From Phoronis ovalis (lineage: Eukaryota; Phoronida; Phoronidae), in the NCBI GenBank assembly GCA_028565635.1, contig JAOXYB010093604.1:18662-32122 (forward strand): a stretch of 13,461 bases of DNA, in the 5' to 3' direction. The position numbers were made by a program, and so were the translations under genes. Below are positions 13,034 to 13,461 of the stretch, piece after piece (within the stretch, counting starts at the first letter, position 1; every line of letters starts with the position of its first letter). The notes beneath the pieces are model-generated. The model saw only the letters and a list, made by a program, of their open reading frames with translations. It was not told the origin of the DNA and made no database searches.

Positions 13034-13461
13034 CTGAAAAGATACGAGGGCATATATAAGTATTCTGGTAACGAGACAAAAGAAAGGTTACCTAAAATTG
13101 AAGATGCATCTCATTTCTTGAGTGACCGTATGTACTTCCAGCATGTAAAAATATATCTGTCAGTGTTAAAGTATGTTGACTACTTTTACACACAATCAGA
13201 AGTCAAGTCAACAAAGTCAAAAAATGGCAATACTTTCAACAAAACAATATCATGGTACAATGTAGAGAGCATATCGATTCAATTAAATTAAACCGTTAAA
13301 GGAAAAAAGACCCACGATTACCAATTTCGAATTGTACTGTCTTTACCTGAATGTTACCGAATACAACAAATTAAATGTGTAAGATTATTTTTTGTATATT
13401 TCATAAGAGAGATACGAGGTGCAAAAGTATTGCAATATTGGGTGAAATGTATTAACACATG
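13034..13461 (-). other. Intron of CEP112-like gene
   Basis: Sequence 5' of the last exon on the - strand. I found no coding exon in it. A CAG|GTAAAG donor-like string near 13346 on the - strand is preceded by stops in every frame. An open frame of 90 codons on the + strand (13019-13291) is a shadow with no homology. Confidence 0.7.

Noticed and set aside
13300-13461. Further CEP112-like exon near the window end, suggested by CAG|GTAAAG on the - strand
   Set aside because: Stops interrupt every frame close to the candidate donor and no coiled-coil heptads are visible.

Overview
This is eukaryotic, animal nuclear DNA. Genes are split by GT-AG introns, the non-coding DNA is AT-rich (about two thirds A+T by eye), and there is no operon structure. 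The main gene is the 3' part of Axin, the scaffold of the beta-catenin destruction complex, on the + strand. Seven coding exons between 911 and 9809 join without a frame break into 1524 coding bases (507 residues plus stop). In order they encode the GSK3-binding helix, the beta-catenin-binding helix, a His-rich linker, the conserved FIQDPSMP / LEEAKRRL block and the C-terminal DIX polymerisation domain. The RGS (APC-binding) domain and the N-terminus must lie upstream of base 1. Single-copy-style Axin, modest introns and divergence from vertebrate sequences suggest an invertebrate metazoan; I cannot name the species.

Layout: 1-910, upstream Axin sequence with a canonical TCF site (388-397) and an unassigned open stretch ending at a possible splice donor (485-643). 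911-1066, GSK3-binding exon. 1067-4378, a large intron with two small tandem duplications. 4379-4926, beta-catenin-binding exon. 4927-7822, a 2.9 kb intron with a hairpin element near its start and a dense cluster of TCF/LEF-type sites in its second half. 7823-9809, five closely spaced exons ending in the DIX domain. 9810 to about 10.7-10.95 kb, the Axin 3' UTR. Then intergenic sequence with a degraded duplicated repeat. Finally 12815-13033 on the - strand, the last coding exon of a CEP112-like centrosomal coiled-coil gene, tail-to-tail with Axin.

The most interesting signal is regulatory. The 7-mer CTTTGAT (either strand) occurs 14 times in the window, and ten of these lie within 5914-7660 of one Axin intron, including two copies of the optimal 10-mer CCTTTGATCT. 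A third copy of that 10-mer, reversed, sits at 388-397. Axin is a negative regulator of Wnt signalling and vertebrate AXIN2 is a known direct TCF target, so this looks like an intronic Wnt-response enhancer driving negative feedback. A POU/SOX-like module lies 17 bp from one of the best sites. These regulatory roles are inferred from motif density only.
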